Assembly (NCBI RefSeq): GCF_900177615.1
Contig: NZ_FXAP01000003.1
Coordinates: 1-64,000, forward strand
From: Plantibacter flavus
GTDB taxonomy: Bacteria > Actinomycetota > Actinomycetes > Actinomycetales > Microbacteriaceae
Reading direction: 5' to 3'
DNA: 64,000 nucleotides
The position numbers and the translations under genes are program-made. The notes under the pieces are model-generated. The model was not told the DNA's origin. It was given only the letters and a program-made list of their open reading frames with translations, and made no database searches. Shown here one piece after another: positions 16,542 to 23,598 of the stretch. Within the stretch, counting starts at the first letter, position 1; each line of letters begins with the position of its first letter.

Positions 16542-17108
16542 ACCCTGCTTGCCGAACAGGCTGAGGAACTCCACCGCTCCGGCCTCTGCCCGGCCGAACC
16601 AGTGCGGGACGCGGGTGTCGAACTCGGCGACCTCCCCCGCGGTGAGGATGATGTCCTGGTCGCCGAGGAGGAGCCGCAGCCGCCCGTTGAGGACGTAGAG
16701 CCACTCGTATCCCTCGTGGACCTGCTGCGTCTCAGGCGCCTGCGGGCCGTCGCCGCCGTGGATGATGCTCTTGAACGCGTGGATGCCGCCCGATCGACGG
16801 GTCAACGGCACGATCGTCTGGCCGTACCGCTGGAGGGGCTTCAGGTGGACGCGGGGATCACCCGTCTGCGGAGCGCCGACGAGGTCGTCGAGGGGCACCT
16901 GGTGCGCCTTGGCGAGCGGGAGGAGCAGCTCGAGGTTCGGTCGGCGCTGGCCGGACTCGAGCCGGGAGAGGGTGGAGACCGAGATGCCCGTCTCGGCTGA
17001 CAGCGCGGCGAGCGTGGTGCCGCGATGCTGCCGGATGGCTCGCAGTCTCGGCCCGACGGCATCCAGGACGCCGTCGATGGACCGTTGCTCGTCGTGTGCA
17101 TGCGCCAT
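16497..17108 (-). CDS. XRE-family regulator with C-terminal cupin domain
   Basis: This 203-aa protein has an N-terminal HTH (about 17-72: LRAIRQHRGTTLAALSAETG, ISVSTLSRLESGQRRPN) and a cupin sensor domain (about 120-190: HEGYEWLYVLNGRLRLLLGD, then ILTAGEVAEFDTRVPHWFG). It is divergent from a flavoprotein gene. Two 15-bp palindromes lie in the shared gap, the nearer overlapping the probable -35 region of this gene, so autoregulation is likely. The cupin ligand is unknown. The ATG at 17108 has a -10 box GAGAAT 6 bases upstream. Confidence 0.9.
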   Translation of the reverse strand: MAHAHDEQRSIDGVLDAVGPRLRAIRQHRGTTLAALSAETGISVSTLSRLESGQRRPNLELLLPLAKAHQVPLDDLVGAPQTGDPRVHLKPLQRYGQTIVPLTRRSGGIHAFKSIIHGGDGPQAPETQQVHEGYEWLYVLNGRLRLLLGDQDIILTAGEVAEFDTRVPHWFGRAEAGAVEFLSLFGKQGERMHVRATSTRRSA

Positions 17109-17114
17109 GGGTCG

Positions 17115-17120
17115 ATTCTC
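17115..17120 (-). promoter_or_regulatory. -10 box GAGAAT of the XRE-cupin gene (leaderless type)
   Basis: On the minus strand GAGAAT is followed by CGACCC and ATG 17108. The -35 region would fall at about 17138-17143, inside the first palindromic operator. Confidence 0.4.
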
Positions 17121-17129
17121 GCTCGCACG

Positions 17130-17165
17130 TTGCCGCTTCGGCAAGTGTTCTTGCCACTTCGGCAC
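17130..17165. promoter_or_regulatory. Tandem operators TTGCCGCTTCGGCAA / TTGCCACTTCGGCAC
   Basis: The first site, 17130-17144, is a perfect inverted repeat (TTGCCG-CTT-CGGCAA). The second, 17151-17165, is the same sequence with two changes. Their centres are 21 bp apart, exactly two helical turns. They lie in the 109-bp gap between the XRE-cupin regulator and the flavoprotein gene. Binding by the XRE protein is inferred. Confidence 0.7.
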
Positions 17166-17217
17166 CGGTCGGCGCACCCTGGGAACCTCCCAGCACGTCG
17201 ACCGAACGGAACGATCC

Positions 17218-18189
17218 ATGAGCACTCCCGTCACCCCAGCAACCACCACCGACCTCGTCGACGCCGTCATCGTCGGCGGGGGCGCCGCCGGGCTCAGCGC
17301 AGCCATCATGCTCGGACGATCACGACGGTCCGTGATCGTGGTCGACGGCGGCGAGCCCCGGAACGCACCCGCCGACGGCGTCCACGGCTTCCTGACCCGC
17401 GAGGGCACCCCGCCTCGCGAGCTCCTGCGCCTCGGCCGCGCGGAAGTGGCGTCGTACGGCGTCCGCGTCGTCGACGGTCAGGTCGTCGATGCCGGGCGCG
17501 ACGATGACGGGTTCACCCTCACGACGGCGGACGGCGCGATCGTCCGAGGCCGCCGCCTCCTCATCGCCACCGGCACCTCCGACGAGCTCCCGCCGATCCC
17601 CGGCCTCTGGGAGCGGTTCGGCCGCGACGCCCTCCACTGCCCCTACTGCCACGGCTGGGAGGTCCAGGACCGCGTGATCGGTGTCCTCGGCACGAACGCG
17701 GAGGCCGCAGCCCACCAGGCGCAACTGTTCCGGCAGCTGAGCGACCGGGTCGTCGTGCTCCGCAACACCGCGGGTGTTTTCACGGCGGAGCAGGAGGCGG
17801 CGTTCGCGGCGCGGGGCATCGACGTGGTCGACGGCATCGTGGAGCGGCTCGAGATCGCCGACGACCGGCTCGTCGGTGTGCGCCTGGACGACGGCCGCAC
17901 CGTCCCCGTCGAGGCGCTGGCCGTCGCCCCGGTCAACCGCGTACGCGCCGAGGCGTTCGCCGGTCTCGGACTCCACACGCGACCGCACCCGCGCGGAGCC
18001 GAATTCGGCGATGCGATCGGCGTCGACGAGCTGGGCGCCACCTCGGTTCCGGGTGTCTGGGCGGCCGGAGACGTCACCAACCTGCGCACCCAGGTCCTGC
18101 AGGCCGCGGCCGCCGGATCGATGGCCGGTGCGATCATGAACGCCGACCTCGTCCAGGAGGACGTGCGCCGCGCCCTCGCGAAGCGGTAG
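17218..18189 (+). CDS. Thioredoxin reductase-like NAD(P)/FAD oxidoreductase
   Basis: This 323-aa two-dinucleotide-fold flavoprotein has FAD motif VIVGGGAAGLSAAI (about 17-30), the central IATGTSDELPPIPG, the redox pair in HCPYCHGWE (about 142-150), an NADPH-side segment (RVIGVLGTNAEAAAHQA) and the C-terminal FAD motif GVWAAGDVTN. This matches the TrxR-like subgroup with CPYCHG, which is not the same as the canonical CAVC/CATC thioredoxin reductase. It probably reduces a disulphide or small quinone-like substrate. The upstream tandem operators and XRE-cupin gene indicate induced expression. Confidence 0.9.
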   Translation: MSTPVTPATTTDLVDAVIVGGGAAGLSAAIMLGRSRRSVIVVDGGEPRNAPADGVHGFLTREGTPPRELLRLGRAEVASYGVRVVDGQVVDAGRDDDGFTLTTADGAIVRGRRLLIATGTSDELPPIPGLWERFGRDALHCPYCHGWEVQDRVIGVLGTNAEAAAHQAQLFRQLSDRVVVLRNTAGVFTAEQEAAFAARGIDVVDGIVERLEIADDRLVGVRLDDGRTVPVEALAVAPVNRVRAEAFAGLGLHTRPHPRGAEFGDAIGVDELGATSVPGVWAAGDVTNLRTQVLQAAAAGSMAGAIMNADLVQEDVRRALAKR

Positions 18190-18280
18190 AACCACCACTG
18201 TCGCGCGAGACGCGGACATGGGACGATGACGGCACGGGGGCAGCGGCTCCCGTGCCGTCTCCGTTCCGACGAGGAGAGAC

Positions 18281-18655
18281 ATGCCGGGTGCACCCACCAC
18301 GATCGACGACTACCTCGCCGCGCAACCCACCGACGCCGCGGACGCCATCGAGGAGATCCGACTCCGCGTCCACCGCATCGTGCCAGGAGTCACCGAGGCC
18401 ATCCGCTACGGCATGCCGACGTTCATGCTCGACGACCGCTACCTGCTCTACCTCGGTGCCTGGAAACACCACATCGCCCTCTACTCGATCCCGCCGTTCG
18501 ACGGCCCCCTCCAGAACGCCGTCGCCGACTACCGGGCCGCGAAGGACACGCTGCAGTTCCCGTTCAGCCGGCCGATCCCCTTCGACCTCATCGACCGGAT
18601 CGTCACGGAGCTGCTGGAGCGACGGCGGGCGGCGGACGCACGGCACGAGCACTGA
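18281..18655 (+). CDS. DUF1801 domain protein
   Basis: This 124-aa protein begins at an ATG with GAGGAGAGAC before it. It shows the DUF1801 (YdhG-like) pattern: IDDYLAAQPTDAADAIEEIR, EAIRYGMPTFMLDDRYLLYL, HHIALYSIPPF and FPFSRPIPFDLI. Members bind small ligands or iron, but the function is not settled. A second, distinct DUF1801 gene lies at 20073-20450. Confidence 0.88.
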   Translation: MPGAPTTIDDYLAAQPTDAADAIEEIRLRVHRIVPGVTEAIRYGMPTFMLDDRYLLYLGAWKHHIALYSIPPFDGPLQNAVADYRAAKDTLQFPFSRPIPFDLIDRIVTELLERRRAADARHEH

Positions 18656-18660
18656 GGGAG

Positions 18661-18760
18661 AGCGCCCTTCGACAGGCTCAGGGACCGGGGAGGGTGCTCA
18701 GGGACCGGGGAGGGTGCTCACGGACCGGGGAGGGTGCTCACGGACCGGGGAAAAGTGCGA
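18661..18760. repeat. Interspersed repeat plus 20-bp tandem expansion
   Basis: One full repeat core (CTTCGACAGGCTCAGGGACCGG) at 18667 is followed by four 20-bp units of the type GGGACCGGGGAGGGTGCTCA at 18681, 18701, 18721 and 18741, the last one diverging. Only the distal half of the element has been amplified. Confidence 0.85.
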
Positions 18761-18767
18761 TAGGACG

Positions 18768-19970
18768 TCACGGCAGGATCGCGCCGGCACCCTGGGCCAG
18801 CCAAAGCCCGACGGTGGCAAGGGCGACCGTCAGCGGGGCGACCACGAAGCCGAGCGCGATGAACCGGCCCCAACCGAATTCGACGTCCGCAGCGGTGAGC
18901 CGCGCGTGCCAGAGCAGCGTCGCGAGCGCCGCCCACGGGGTGATGAGCGCGCCGGCGTTCACGCCGATGAGCAGGGCGGCGAAGCGCACGGGGTCGCCGG
19001 CCACCGGCTCGAGGGCGAGGTACGCCGGGAGGTTGTCGACGAGGTTGGCACTCGCCATGCCGACCCCTGCCAGCTGCAGGAGCGCCAGGAGCGAGTCGCC
19101 GGTCCCCGCGATGGACGCGAGCGCCCGTGCGAGTCCAAGGGCGTGGGCCGCCTCCACCACGAGGAACAGTCCTGATGCGAGCAGGACGAGCTGCCACGGG
19201 ACGAGCGCCGGACGCAGCGCCGCCGGACGCCGGATGAGGAACACGACGACGAGGATCACCGCCGCACCGACCGCCGACATCCACACCGGGATGCCGGACA
19301 CCAGCAGCGGCAGGAGCACGAGCACCACGAGCCCGGACGTCCACAGCAGCACCCGGTCGTCGTCCTGCGCTTCCACGTCCACCGTGTAGGCACCGGCGAG
19401 CTGACGGCGGTACACGATCGCGAGGACCACGCACGGGACCACGACCGCGATGATCGCGGGGACGACCATGAGCGCTGCGAATCCGCCGGGGCCGAGCGGG
19501 CCGCCACCGGACGCCGTGGCGGCCTCGTCGATCGCGTGCTCCGCGAGGAGGTTGGTGAGGTTGGACACCGGCAACAGCAGCGACGCCGTGCACGCCAGCC
19601 AGACGGTCGTCAGGGCGAACGGCACCGGCGACAACCCGGCGTGCCGCGCGAGGGTGATGACGACCGGCGTCAGCAGGACTGCCGTGGTGTCCAGGGAGAG
19701 GAAGACGGTGCTGAGCGTGGCCAGCGCGACGACGAACAGCCAGAGCAACCAGGTGCTCCCCCGACCCCAGCGCACGAGCCGGGAGGCGACGAGGGTGAAC
19801 AGGCCGGCGTCGGCAGCGAGTTCGGCGACGACGGTGATCGCGACGACGAACAGGAGGATCGGCCACACGCGGTCGGCGATGCCGAGTGCCTCCGGGGCGG
19901 GGAGGACACCGGTGAGGATCGCGATCGTCCCGATGACGAGCAGCACGACGCCGAGCACGGCACTGCGCAC
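18768..19970 (-). CDS. SLC13/ArsB-type anion transporter
   Basis: This 400-aa integral membrane protein has about ten to eleven helices. The ion transporter family is indicated by LSTVFLSLDTTAVLLTPVVI, the re-entrant-type LLLPVSNLTNLLAEHA, and in the second half ASANLVDNLPAYLAL and IGVNAGALITPWAALATLLW. The two related halves with N-x-N/P motifs are typical of ArsB, NhaD and SLC13 carriers. The substrate could be arsenite, a dicarboxylate or sodium; there is no neighbouring ars gene to decide it. Confidence 0.82.
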   Translation of the reverse strand: MRSAVLGVVLLVIGTIAILTGVLPAPEALGIADRVWPILLFVVAITVVAELAADAGLFTLVASRLVRWGRGSTWLLWLFVVALATLSTVFLSLDTTAVLLTPVVITLARHAGLSPVPFALTTVWLACTASLLLPVSNLTNLLAEHAIDEAATASGGGPLGPGGFAALMVVPAIIAVVVPCVVLAIVYRRQLAGAYTVDVEAQDDDRVLLWTSGLVVLVLLPLLVSGIPVWMSAVGAAVILVVVFLIRRPAALRPALVPWQLVLLASGLFLVVEAAHALGLARALASIAGTGDSLLALLQLAGVGMASANLVDNLPAYLALEPVAGDPVRFAALLIGVNAGALITPWAALATLLWHARLTAADVEFGWGRFIALGFVVAPLTVALATVGLWLAQGAGAILP

Positions 19971-20072
19971 GAGGCCTCCTTCACCACCGGTCCGTCGGTG
20001 CGCTGTCGCCCGCTCGGCAGTCGATCATACGACGGCTCGCCGACCGCGTGCTCCCGCGCTCGTCGACGGGTG

Positions 20073-20450
20073 TCAGGCCCGTACCCAGCGCCCGATGAGT
20101 TCGAGCAGGGCGGGCTCAGCGTCGGCTGCCGCATCGATGGTCGAGAAGGTGACGACACCGCGATCCGGTGCCGCCCACACCACGAGACCGGAGGGGTCGT
20201 CGAATCGGAAGTCGTCGGTGTCGTCCCGCTGCTGCGCGCCCCGATGCAGGATGATCCTGATGCGGTTCGCCGGGTGCAAAGCGAAGGTGACGCGGTCCTC
20301 GCCGTCGTAGACGAAGCTCGGGGCCTTCCACTTGAGGTGCTCCGACATGCCCTCGTCCGAGGCCATGATCGCCTCGCGCAGCCGCACGACCGCCGGCTTC
20401 AGCTGGTGCGTGAGGGAGGCGAGGTAGGCGTCGACCTCGGCGGAGCTCAT
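20073..20450 (-). CDS. DUF1801 domain protein
   Basis: This 125-aa protein is a second DUF1801 member: VDAYLASLTHQLKPAVVRLR, SEHLKWKAPSFVYDGEDRVT and ALHPANRIRIILHRGA. Its EHLKWKAPSF stretch corresponds to EAIRYGMPTF in the other copy. It starts 4 bp downstream of the NlpC/P60 gene's stop on the same strand, so the two may be co-transcribed. Confidence 0.85.
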   Translation of the reverse strand: MSSAEVDAYLASLTHQLKPAVVRLREAIMASDEGMSEHLKWKAPSFVYDGEDRVTFALHPANRIRIILHRGAQQRDDTDDFRFDDPSGLVVWAAPDRGVVTFSTIDAAADAEPALLELIGRWVRA

Positions 20451-20454
20451 GAGG

Positions 20455-21747
20455 TCAACCCGTCGGGCGACCGACGTAGGGCGCGACGTCGCCGGATCCC
20501 CAGATGCCGCCGACACGGGTGCCGGCCCGCTCGTTGGCCGCCTCCACGATCTGGCCGTTCCCGAGGTAGATGGCGACGTGGTAGTAGTCGTAGCCGCTCG
20601 ACCAGAAGATGAGGTCGCCGCGCTGCTTCTGGCTGTAGGGCACGAGGCGTCCCTGCGACTGCATCGTGTAGTACTGGTTCGTCGCCGAGTGCGTCCCGAT
20701 ACCGCTCCCGTAGGCCGCGCGGGTGAGCCCCGAGCAGTCCCACACGTTCGGGCCGGAACCGCCGAGCTGGTAGCCCTTGCCGACCTGGGCGAGCGCGAAG
20801 GCGATCGCCGACTCGACGCCGGCGGAGTTCGGAGGTGCGACCGAGCCGCCTCCGCCGCCGCTGGACGCACCGCCGCCACCGCCGCTCGATCCACCGCCGC
20901 CGGAGGAACCGCCGGACGACGCGGGAGGGGTGTTGGCCGCGGCTGCCGCCGCCGCTGCAGCCGCTTCCGCCGCCTGGCGAGCGGACTCCCCGGCCGCGTA
21001 CCCGCGCTCGGTCTCGGCGGTGGTGTTCTTCAAGGAGGCGAGCTGCGCGTACAGCTGGTCGGCCTGCTGCTCCTGTGCCGCCACCGCTGCGGATGCCGCC
21101 GCCGAGGCGCTCTCCGCCTCGTCGTACTTCGTCTGCGCTTCGCCCTCGAGGCGCTCGCGTTCCGTCTTCGCGACCTCCGCCTGGTCGGTCAGGCCGCTCG
21201 CCGCGTTGCGGTCGGTCACCGCCTCGGCGTAGCTCGCGGCGTTCCGTTCGCCCAGCTTGTCCATGACGGACAGGCGGGACAGCAGGTCGTCGGACTTCCC
21301 CGCGCCGAGGACCAGGTCGAGCGAGACGTCGCCGCCGCCGCCGCGCGACAGCTGCGCGATGAGCGCTCCGGCGCGCTGCTTCGAGACCTTGGCGGCGGCC
21401 GCAGCGGCCTCGGCCTGCTCGCGCAGCGCCGACTCGCGGGCGGTCGCCTCGGTCACGGCGTCCTGTGCTTGACGATAGGCCTCCGCGGCGATCTGGGCGG
21501 TGCGGAACGCGGCGTCGGACTGCTCCTGCAGGGAGGTGATGAGTGCGGTGATGTTCGTGATCTCGGCGGCCTTCGCGGACTCACTCGACTTGGCCGCTTC
21601 GACGTCGGCCCAGCTCGGGTAGTCGTCCGCGTGGGCGGGCAGGGCACCGACGGTGAGTGACGCCGTGACGACGCCGACGGAGAGGGCCATCGCCAGCCAG
21701 GGACGGCGGCGGCCGTACTGCGCACCGGGCGTTCGTGCGGGGGTCAT
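20455..21747 (-). CDS. Secreted coiled-coil NlpC/P60 peptidoglycan endopeptidase
   Basis: The product is 430 aa from the second of two adjacent ATG codons (21747; the first is 21750). A signal peptide (LSVGVVTASLTVGALPAHA) is followed by a long coiled coil beginning YPSWADVEAAKSSES and a Gly/Ser-rich linker. The C-terminal NlpC/P60 domain has the catalytic Cys in VWDCSGLTRAAY and the His in YDYYHVAIYLGNG. It probably cuts cell-wall peptide stems during division. The scaffold is shared with the M23 protein at 7537-8838. Confidence 0.9.
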   Translation of the reverse strand: MTPARTPGAQYGRRRPWLAMALSVGVVTASLTVGALPAHADDYPSWADVEAAKSSESAKAAEITNITALITSLQEQSDAAFRTAQIAAEAYRQAQDAVTEATARESALREQAEAAAAAAKVSKQRAGALIAQLSRGGGGDVSLDLVLGAGKSDDLLSRLSVMDKLGERNAASYAEAVTDRNAASGLTDQAEVAKTERERLEGEAQTKYDEAESASAAASAAVAAQEQQADQLYAQLASLKNTTAETERGYAAGESARQAAEAAAAAAAAAANTPPASSGGSSGGGGSSGGGGGASSGGGGGSVAPPNSAGVESAIAFALAQVGKGYQLGGSGPNVWDCSGLTRAAYGSGIGTHSATNQYYTMQSQGRLVPYSQKQRGDLIFWSSGYDYYHVAIYLGNGQIVEAANERAGTRVGGIWGSGDVAPYVGRPTG

Positions 21748-21889
21748 CATTCTCCAGTCCGACGACACGATCACGGCGACCTCGGCGGGTCGCGGCCGTC
21801 ATCCTGTCACAACAGTCACAATAGAAACTTTGATCACACTAGCCACTCTCGCCCCGGAGCACCAGCTCGAATCCCCCCGGACGGGGCAC

Positions 21890-22615
21890 GGGTGCGCGCA
21901 GATCCGGCCCTGAGCGAACCGTCGACGGGCAGCCCCGGCCGGACACCCTCGCATCACGAAGGTCCCCCGTGGGCGCTTCGACAAGCTCAGCGACCGGAAG
22001 ACGTGCACCCGAACCCGGCACGGTCCCTGAGCCTGTCGAAGGGCAGCCCCGACCGGACACCTGCGCTTCACGAAGGTCCCCCGTGGGCGCTTCGACAAGC
22101 TCAACGACCGGAAGACGTGCACCCGGACCCGGCACGGTCCCTGAGCCCGTCGAAGGGCAGCCCCGACCGGACACCCTCGCATCACGAAGGTCCCCCGTGG
22201 GCACTTCGACAAGCTCAGCGACCGGAAGAAGTGCACCCGGACCCGGAACGGTCCCTGAGCCCGTCGAAGGGCAGCCCCGACCGGACACCCTCGCATCACG
22301 AAGGTCCCCCGTGGGCACTTCGACAAGCTCAGCGACCGGAAGAAGTGCACCCGGACCCGGAACGGTCCCTGAGCCCGTCGAAGGGCAGCCCCGACCGGAC
22401 ACCCTCGCATCACGACGGTCCCCCGTGGGCACTTCGACAAGCTCAGCGACCGGAAGAGGTGCACCCCGACCCGGAACGGTCCCTGAGCCCGTCGAAGGGC
22501 AGCCCCGGCCGGACACCTGCGCATCACGAAGGTTCCCGTGGGCGCTTCGACAAGCTCAGCGACCGGGGGCAGGCTCAGTGACCGGGGGCACGCTCAGTGA
22601 CCGGGGAAGGGCGGC
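21890..22615. repeat. Tandem array of 114-bp units made of inverted repeat pairs
   Basis: The motif CTTCGACAAGCTCA recurs at 21976, 22090, 22204, 22318, 22432 and 22545: five steps of 114, 114, 114, 114 and 113 bp. Each unit carries one forward repeat, a spacer (GAAGACGTGCACCCG-type), one reverse repeat (CCCTGAGCCCGTCGAAGG) and a constant segment (GGACACCCTCGCATCACGA). The pair within a unit can fold into a hairpin. Because 114 is a multiple of 3, open frames run through the array on both strands; I do not regard them as genes. The array lies between the NlpC/P60 and MarR genes. Confidence 0.92.
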
Positions 22616-22627
22616 CCGGCAGGCAGG

Positions 22628-23113
22628 TCAGGCGGGTTCGACGTCCTCCGGCGACCAACGGGCGGACTCGCCCGAACGGATGATCGCGAGCAGCTGCGAC
22701 CGCAACGCCGACTCGTCGGGAAGATCCGGGAAGACGTCGGCCTCGAGCCGGTGTGCGGCGAGCCAGGCCTCATCGCCTGCGGGCGTCCGGCTCACCACGT
22801 GACGACGACGGTCGTCGGCCGCGGCGATCCGCTCGATGTGGCCGGCCCGCTCCAGTCGGTCGAGCGTGCGCGACATCGTCTGGTTCTGCACGCGGGCCCG
22901 CCGGGCGAGCTCCTTCTGACTGGCGGGGCCGCTGTCGAGCAGGTGCAGCACGATGAGCCCGGCGTGGGTGACACCGATGCCGTCGAGGGCCTGCTGCCAG
23001 GTGTGCTCGATCAGTCGCGAGGCCGTGGAGAGGAGCCGTCCGGTGGGCCAATCGGCCATGGGATCACGGGCGGCGTCGGCGATCACGCCATCGGTCGCGC
23101 GCGCTCCATCCAT
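22628..23113 (-). CDS. MarR family transcriptional regulator
   Basis: This 161-aa protein has a MarR winged helix: GVTHAGLIVLHLLDSGPASQ, KELARRARVQNQTMSRTLDR, LERAGHIERIAAADDRR and a wing ending HVVSRTPAG. Flanking helices would make the dimer interface. The -10 box TACATT is 6 bases before ATG 23113. No obvious divergent partner lies within 400 bp, so the target is unknown. Confidence 0.9.
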   Translation of the reverse strand: MDGARATDGVIADAARDPMADWPTGRLLSTASRLIEHTWQQALDGIGVTHAGLIVLHLLDSGPASQKELARRARVQNQTMSRTLDRLERAGHIERIAAADDRRRHVVSRTPAGDEAWLAAHRLEADVFPDLPDESALRSQLLAIIRSGESARWSPEDVEPA

Positions 23114-23119
23114 GGCACC

Positions 23120-23125
23120 AATGTA
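23120..23125 (-). promoter_or_regulatory. -10 box TACATT of the MarR gene (leaderless type)
   Basis: On the minus strand TACATT is followed by GGTGCC and ATG 23113, with no ribosome site. Confidence 0.5.
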
Positions 23126-23276
23126 GTCGCTGAGCGTACGGCCGAGCCGCCACCCACCACCGGCGTGACGTCGGCAGTGGGTGCTGTCCCCCAACCGGCA
23201 GTGGCGAGAGCCACCGACGAGGTCCGTCGTCATCTCAGCCGATGACGACGGAATCACGCGCGGCAGGACCTCCACA

Positions 23277-23344
23277 CCCCCAGCATTGGGGGCGGCGACC
23301 CCCCTGGAGTGGGGGATCCGCCGATGACCCCCGCTTCCTACAGT
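23277..23344 (+). promoter_or_regulatory. Tandem C-run/G-run operators and -10 box, polysaccharide unit 1
   Basis: Two inverted repeats, CCCCC-AGCATT-GGGGG at 23277-23292 and CCCCC-TGGAGT-GGGGG at 23300-23315, have centres 23 bp apart. A -10 box TACAGT is at 23339-23344, 23 bases after the second repeat. The leader to the GTG start at 23599 is then about 250 bases and holds no convincing gene. Similar arrangements precede four other polysaccharide transcription units here. Confidence 0.65.
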
Positions 23345-23598
23345 TGAGGGATATCCAAGGGGGACGCTCATCTCGGCCGGTTTCACCGGTCGGTCGTGGG
23401 CACACGAACGACGTCGCGTTCTCCGCGGGCGGCCCGAACCGCCCTCGCGCACCGCGCGTCCGAAGCACACCCGAACCCACAAGTGGATAGCAGCCCCATG
23501 ACGACGTACCCGAACCGCCGTCGGTCCTCCCGACAGCCCGGTCCGCACCCGCGGATCGAGGCCACTCCCGCGCACCGTCCCGAAGGACGGGTGCACGC

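Noticed and set aside
21890-22615. CRISPR array
   Set aside because: The period is 114 bp and the spacers between repeat cores are themselves conserved between units; there are no cas genes nearby.
21799-22802. Long open frames with 38-residue internal repeats (for example LRQAQGPFRV / SLSLSKCPRGT types) on both strands
   Set aside because: They are translations of the 114-bp tandem repeat, whose length is a multiple of 3. They are open in several frames at once, lack ribosome sites and match only the interspersed element.
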